Shown here in pieces: positions 60,681-64,000 of a stretch of 64,000 bases of DNA. The notes beneath the pieces were generated by a model. That model saw only the letters and a list, made by a program, of their open reading frames with translations, was not told the DNA's origin and ran no database searches. Location: the NCBI RefSeq assembly GCF_900168325.1, contig NZ_FVZE01000002.1:434001-498000 (forward strand), read 5' to 3'. A program made the translations under genes and the position numbers. The number at the start of each line of letters is the position of its first letter. The stretch's first letter is position 1. Origin of the DNA: Novosphingobium mathurense (GTDB lineage Bacteria; Pseudomonadota; Alphaproteobacteria; Sphingomonadales; Sphingomonadaceae).

Positions 60681-61445
60681 ATGAACGACGGGCGGGCAGA
60701 GAATGGACTTGAGGGGCTGCGCGAGGCGCTGGTCCGCCGCGCCGCGCTCGCTCGCCAGCCGCGCCCGGAAGGCGCCCGCGCGCCCTCGCTTCGCCTGTTT
60801 TTGGCAGAGCTGGCCTCGCTCAGGCGCGGGCGGCCGAAGCCTATCGCGGTGGCGAAGTCCGCGCATCCCCAACCGGTCATGCTGCTTCCCGGTTTCGGAG
60901 CGCATCCGAACCGGATGAGGCCGATGGCCGATGCGCTGGCGGAGGCCGGGCATTCGGTTCACGAATGGGGACTGGGTATCAACTTCGGGCCCAACCAGCA
61001 CAATTTCGCCTATCTCATGCGCCGGGTCGGTGCACTCGCCCGGCAGCACCGCAGCCCGGTGGCGCTGGTCGGCTGGAGCCTGGGTGGCCTGTTTGCGCGC
61101 GAAATCGCGCAGCGCCAGCCTGAAAACGTCGCCAAGGTGATCACGATGGGGACGCCTTTCTCGGGCGACCCGCGCAACAACAATGCCTGGCGTGCCTATC
61201 AGGTCGTTACCGGCCACGCGGTGGACAAGCCTCCGATCGAAGTCGATTTCGCGATCAAGCCGCCGGTGCCGACGATTGCCCTGTGGAGCCCGCGCGACGG
61301 TGTGATCCATCCCCGCTCGGCCTGCGGTTGGGCCGACGAGCGCGACCGGGCGGTCTCGGTGCGCTGTACCCACCTGGGCTTCGCAAGCGATCCTCGGGTC
61401 GTGGCCGAGGTCCTGCGCCAGCTGGACGTCGCCGATTGCGCATGA
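60681..61445 (+). CDS. Alpha/beta-hydrolase fold protein
   Basis: A 254-residue cytosolic protein with a lipase-like core: PVMLLPGFGAHPNRM oxyanion region and nucleophile elbow GWSLGG (Ser133), followed by VITMGTPFSGDPRNN and a C-terminal His in RCTHLGFASDP. It resembles esterases/PGAP1-like hydrolases; the substrate is unknown. It follows the lipoprotein gene by 44 bases. Confidence 0.8.
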   Translation: MNDGRAENGLEGLREALVRRAALARQPRPEGARAPSLRLFLAELASLRRGRPKPIAVAKSAHPQPVMLLPGFGAHPNRMRPMADALAEAGHSVHEWGLGINFGPNQHNFAYLMRRVGALARQHRSPVALVGWSLGGLFAREIAQRQPENVAKVITMGTPFSGDPRNNNAWRAYQVVTGHAVDKPPIEVDFAIKPPVPTIALWSPRDGVIHPRSACGWADERDRAVSVRCTHLGFASDPRVVAEVLRQLDVADCA

Positions 61446-61500
61446 ATGAGGCTGCGCCGTCATGTCGGCGGGGCTTTAGGGAATATCGTAGCCCGGTAAT

Positions 61501-63021
61501 TCAGGCGCGCGGCGGCTGCCGGCGATAGCTGAGGGCTTCCGCCACGTGGATCCTGCCGATCTGCTTCGATCCGGCAAGGTCGGCGATCGTCCGGGCAACG
61601 CGCAGGACGCGGGTATAGCCGCGGGCCGACAGGCGCATGGCCTCGGCGGCCTGCATCAGAAGCCGTCGCCCGTCATCGTCCGGCGTCGCGTGCCGTTCGA
61701 GCAGGTCTCCGTCGAGTTCGGCATTGGTGCGCGCGGGCGTGCCTTCGAGGCGAGCCGACTGGATGGCGCGGGCGCGGCCGACGCGCCCGGCGACTTCGGC
61801 CGAACCTTCCTGCGGCGGGGGCAGGGCGAGGTCGACGGCGCGGACCGGATCGACATCGACATGCAGGTCGATACGATCGAGCAGGGGGCCGGAAACCTTG
61901 CTCTGGTAATCCGCAGCGCACTTCGGTGCGCGCGAACAGGCCAGCGCCGGATCGCCCAGGTGGCCGCAGCGGCACGGGTTCATCGCGGCGACAAGCTGGA
62001 CCCGCGCGGGAAATGTGACATGGGCATTCGCGCGCGCGACGGTGACTTCGCCGGTTTCCAGCGGCTGGCGCAGCGAATCGAGGACGGCGCGCTGGAACTC
62101 CGGAAGTTCGTCGAGGAACAGCACGCCAAGGTGGGCCATCGAGATCTCTCCGGGCCTGACTTTCAGCCCGCCGCCGGTCAGCGCGGCGATGGAGGCGGAG
62201 TGGTGAGGGGCGCGATAGGGGCGGGCGCGGGAAATGCGGCCGTCCTCCAGCGTCCCGGCGACCGAGGCGACCATCGAGACTTCCAGCGCTTCGGCGGCGG
62301 TTAGCTCCGGCAGAATGCCGGGCAGGCACGAGGCAAGCAGCGACTTTCCCGCACCCGGCGGGCCTGCCATCAGCAGGTTATGCGACCCGGCCGCTGCGAT
62401 CTCGAGCGCGCGCTTGGCGGTTTCCTGGCCCTTTACCTGCCTGAGGTCCGGCCCGCGGGGTACCGGGTCGGCGCGGCCCGGTTCGGGCGGGCGCAGGACT
62501 TGCGTGCCCTTGAGGTGATTGAGCAGGCTGACGAGATCCGGCGCTGCCAGCACCGGCACGCCGTTGCTGCCGCCGCTCACCCAACTGGCCTCGCTGCCTT
62601 GCGCGGCCGGACAGATCAGTCCTTTTTCCGTCTCGCTGGCGTGGAGCGCGGCAAGCAGCACCCCGGGCGAGGGAATCACCCTGCCATCGAGCGCGAGTTC
62701 GCCCACGGCCACGAAGTCGGCCAGTTGTTCGGCATCGACCACGCCCATCGCCGACAGCAGCGAAAGTGCGATCGGCAGGTCGTAGTGCGAGCCTTCCTTG
62801 GGCAGGTCCGCAGGAGAGAGATTGATCGTGATGCGCTTGGGCGGAAGCGCGAGGCCCATCGAGGTGAGCGCGGCGTTCACCCGCTGGCGGCTTTCGCCCA
62901 CCGCCTTGTCGGGCAGGCCGACGAGATGGAAGCCGGGCATTCCCGGTGCGACCTGGCACTGCACTTCGACAGCGCGCGCCTCCAGCCCGAGGTAGGCGAC
63001 CGTCGCGACGAGTGAGACCAC
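61501..63021 (-). CDS. comM: ComM/YifB-type magnesium-chelatase-like AAA+ protein
   Basis: A 506-residue protein with the N-terminal Lon-like ChlI domain (GMPGFHLVGLPDKAVGESRQ), an AAA+ domain with Walker A GPPGAGKS (220-227), the LFLDELPEFQRAVLD Walker B region, a zinc-like Cys cluster (NPCRCGHLGD) and the C-terminal Mg_chelatase_C part. ComM drives branch migration during natural transformation in other bacteria. Start is a GTG at 63021. Confidence 0.93.
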   Translation of the reverse strand: MVSLVATVAYLGLEARAVEVQCQVAPGMPGFHLVGLPDKAVGESRQRVNAALTSMGLALPPKRITINLSPADLPKEGSHYDLPIALSLLSAMGVVDAEQLADFVAVGELALDGRVIPSPGVLLAALHASETEKGLICPAAQGSEASWVSGGSNGVPVLAAPDLVSLLNHLKGTQVLRPPEPGRADPVPRGPDLRQVKGQETAKRALEIAAAGSHNLLMAGPPGAGKSLLASCLPGILPELTAAEALEVSMVASVAGTLEDGRISRARPYRAPHHSASIAALTGGGLKVRPGEISMAHLGVLFLDELPEFQRAVLDSLRQPLETGEVTVARANAHVTFPARVQLVAAMNPCRCGHLGDPALACSRAPKCAADYQSKVSGPLLDRIDLHVDVDPVRAVDLALPPPQEGSAEVAGRVGRARAIQSARLEGTPARTNAELDGDLLERHATPDDDGRRLLMQAAEAMRLSARGYTRVLRVARTIADLAGSKQIGRIHVAEALSYRRQPPRA

Positions 63022-63173
63022 CCCTTTGCCCTTTTTCCTTGCAAATCCGTGTTTTGGACGACGCGATCCTTGCAGAAGCCGGGGGCGGGCGCAGCTACCG
63101 AATTTATCCCTTACACGCTTTTAACTGAATTGCTCAGGGCTTGGGTAAGTGGCGGGGACGCATCTTCGCGCGC

Positions 63174-63860
63174 ATGCGCTCGACCGCTGCGATCCTCGCC
63201 CTGGTGGCTCTGACTGTCTTGTCCCCCCTGTCGGCACAAGAGATCACCTATGAGGTCGTCGATGTGGATGCCGATCATGCCGGCGACGGCGGCGAGCGCA
63301 TACTGCAGGGGGAGGTTGCCGCGATCCCGCAGGGGATCGCCGCCTATGGCCCGTTCCGCGTTCTGGACCACGGCCATGCCGCGCTTGTCGATGTCACCGA
63401 TGCCCGCAGCCCCGCCCAGTTCGCCGCCATGCTAAAGGACTATCCGGGCATCGGCATGATCGAAATGATCGAATGCCCCGGTACCGAGGACGACCTTGCC
63501 AACCTGCGATTGGGGCGGATGATCCGCGATAAGGGAATCGCCACCCATGTGCCGGCGGGCGGCTCCGTCCGGTCGGGCGGTGTCGAGCTGTTTCTGGCGG
63601 GAGCGCGGCGATATGCCGACGCCGGAGCCGAATTCGCAGTCCATTCCTGGATGGACGATACCGGTCTGGAACCGGATGACTATGCTGCCAATGCGCCGGA
63701 GAATCGGCGCTACATCGTCTATTACGAGCAGATGGGCATGAGCCCGATCGAGGCCCGGGCCTTTTATGCCATGACCAATTCGGTCCCGTTCGAATCGGCC
63801 CGCTGGTTCGGCGCGAGTGAAATGGGCCTGTGGGTTACGCTGGACCGGGCCGGAGCCTGA
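63174..63860 (+). CDS. Secreted ClpP/crotonase-fold-like protein
   Basis: A 228-residue exported protein (signal peptide residues 1-21, cut near LSA-QE). The central part follows the ClpP-like layout of substrate-binding strands and a nucleophile loop: GIGMIEMIECPGTEDD, then THVPAGGSVRSGGVELFLAG with Ser134 in the usual catalytic place, and a His in GAEFAVHSWM (157). Similar periplasmic ClpP-like proteins are uncharacterised. ATG 63174 starts a good signal peptide; upstream codons do not improve it. Confidence 0.65.
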   Translation: MRSTAAILALVALTVLSPLSAQEITYEVVDVDADHAGDGGERILQGEVAAIPQGIAAYGPFRVLDHGHAALVDVTDARSPAQFAAMLKDYPGIGMIEMIECPGTEDDLANLRLGRMIRDKGIATHVPAGGSVRSGGVELFLAGARRYADAGAEFAVHSWMDDTGLEPDDYAANAPENRRYIVYYEQMGMSPIEARAFYAMTNSVPFESARWFGASEMGLWVTLDRAGA

Positions 63861-63906
63861 GTCGTTCGGTCTCCCTGAAAGCGCCGCCCATTCGACCGAT
63901 CGGTGG

Positions 63907-64000
63907 CTAGTCGAACAACGAGTGCAGGAACCCCTTGCGCTTGGCGGGGGTGAGCGAGCCGGAGGCTTTCAGCAGGTAGTTGGCCAGCACCGCGGCCTGG
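63907..64000 (-). CDS. C-terminal end of a protein (cut by window edge)
   Basis: The minus strand from the right edge is open for 30 codons and stops at 63907-63909. The product ends LANYLLKASGSLTPAKRKGF followed by LHSLFD. I do not recognise the family. It converges with the ClpP-like gene. The call as a real gene rests on the open frame and on the ordered composition; the rest lies outside the window. Confidence 0.5.
   Translation of the reverse strand, partial: QAAVLANYLLKASGSLTPAKRKGFLHSLFD

Noticed and set aside
1..64000. CRISPR arrays, tRNA/rRNA genes, insertion sequences, integrases, attachment-site repeats
   Set aside because: No regularly spaced direct repeats, no cloverleaf-like sequence with a CCA end, no transposase or recombinase frame, and no composition break was seen on reading both strands.

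Overview
The window is GC-rich (most third codon positions are G or C) and densely coding. It looks like a chromosomal segment of a sphingomonad alphaproteobacterium (Novosphingobium/Sphingobium type). That assignment is an inference from gene content: an alphaproteobacterial MotB, a sphingomonad-type Thr alkaline phosphatase, a hemC-hemD-mitofilin-like cluster divergent from tsaD-gpsA, and very frequent ATGA/GTGA start-stop overlaps. I see no tRNA, rRNA, insertion sequence, integrase or CRISPR array.

Layout. The left edge (1-2.8 kb) holds the start of a Flp-type pilin gene, a PLP aminotransferase, a small unknown gene and a LuxR-type regulator with a degenerate receiver. From 2.9 to 36.8 kb lies an almost complete flagellar locus. 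On the minus strand it reads fliK-L-M-N-O-P-Q-R-flhB, then fliD-fliS; upstream of these is a sigma-54 activator gene followed by fliE-F-G-H-I-J. The plus-strand flagellin gene fliC sits alone, followed by about 0.96 kb without a gene. Minus-strand flgB-C-D-E-F-G-H-I-J-K-L and motA-motB follow. The plus strand then carries a reduced stator-like pair, flgA, flgM-flgN, a lytic transglycosylase, flhA and fliA. No chemotaxis genes, flhF/flhG or flaF/flbT are present.

Regulatory logic read from the DNA. Three nearly perfect sigma-54 promoters (TGGCACGG-N3-TTGC) precede flgB, flgA and the transglycosylase-flhA-fliA operon. A fourth, with TTGA at -12, precedes fliK. A second motif (TTAA-N15-GCCG) with fixed spacing precedes flgM, fliD and fliC and matches sigma-28 promoters. 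The window encodes both the sigma-54 activator and FliA, so a regulator > sigma-54 genes > FliA/FlgM > filament genes hierarchy can be proposed. The structural proteins are lean: FlgE, FlgD and FliC are short, FlgH lacks a lipobox, FliM lacks the usual N-terminal CheY-binding peptide, and FlgJ lacks its muramidase domain, which a separate gene replaces.

From 37 to 64 kb the content is general chromosomal: a membrane-anchored unknown protein, a PAS-GGDEF-EAL protein, DsbD, a secreted alkaline phosphatase with a UbiH-type monooxygenase, haem synthesis genes (hemC, hemD), tsaD-gpsA-flippase, a VWA lipoprotein with an OmpA-domain protein, a tiny membrane protein with an HhH protein, a cupredoxin, an S10 carboxypeptidase, a HisKA_2 sensor kinase, uvrB, a DUF3617-like lipoprotein, an alpha/beta hydrolase, comM, a secreted ClpP-like protein and a gene cut by the right edge.

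The least expected observations are the stator-like pair at 30.4-31.6 kb (MotA-like protein without its first membrane helix, MotB-like protein without a recognisable peptidoglycan-binding domain), the consistent sigma-54/sigma-28 promoter sets, and a strongly structured stretch in the long gap after fliC.
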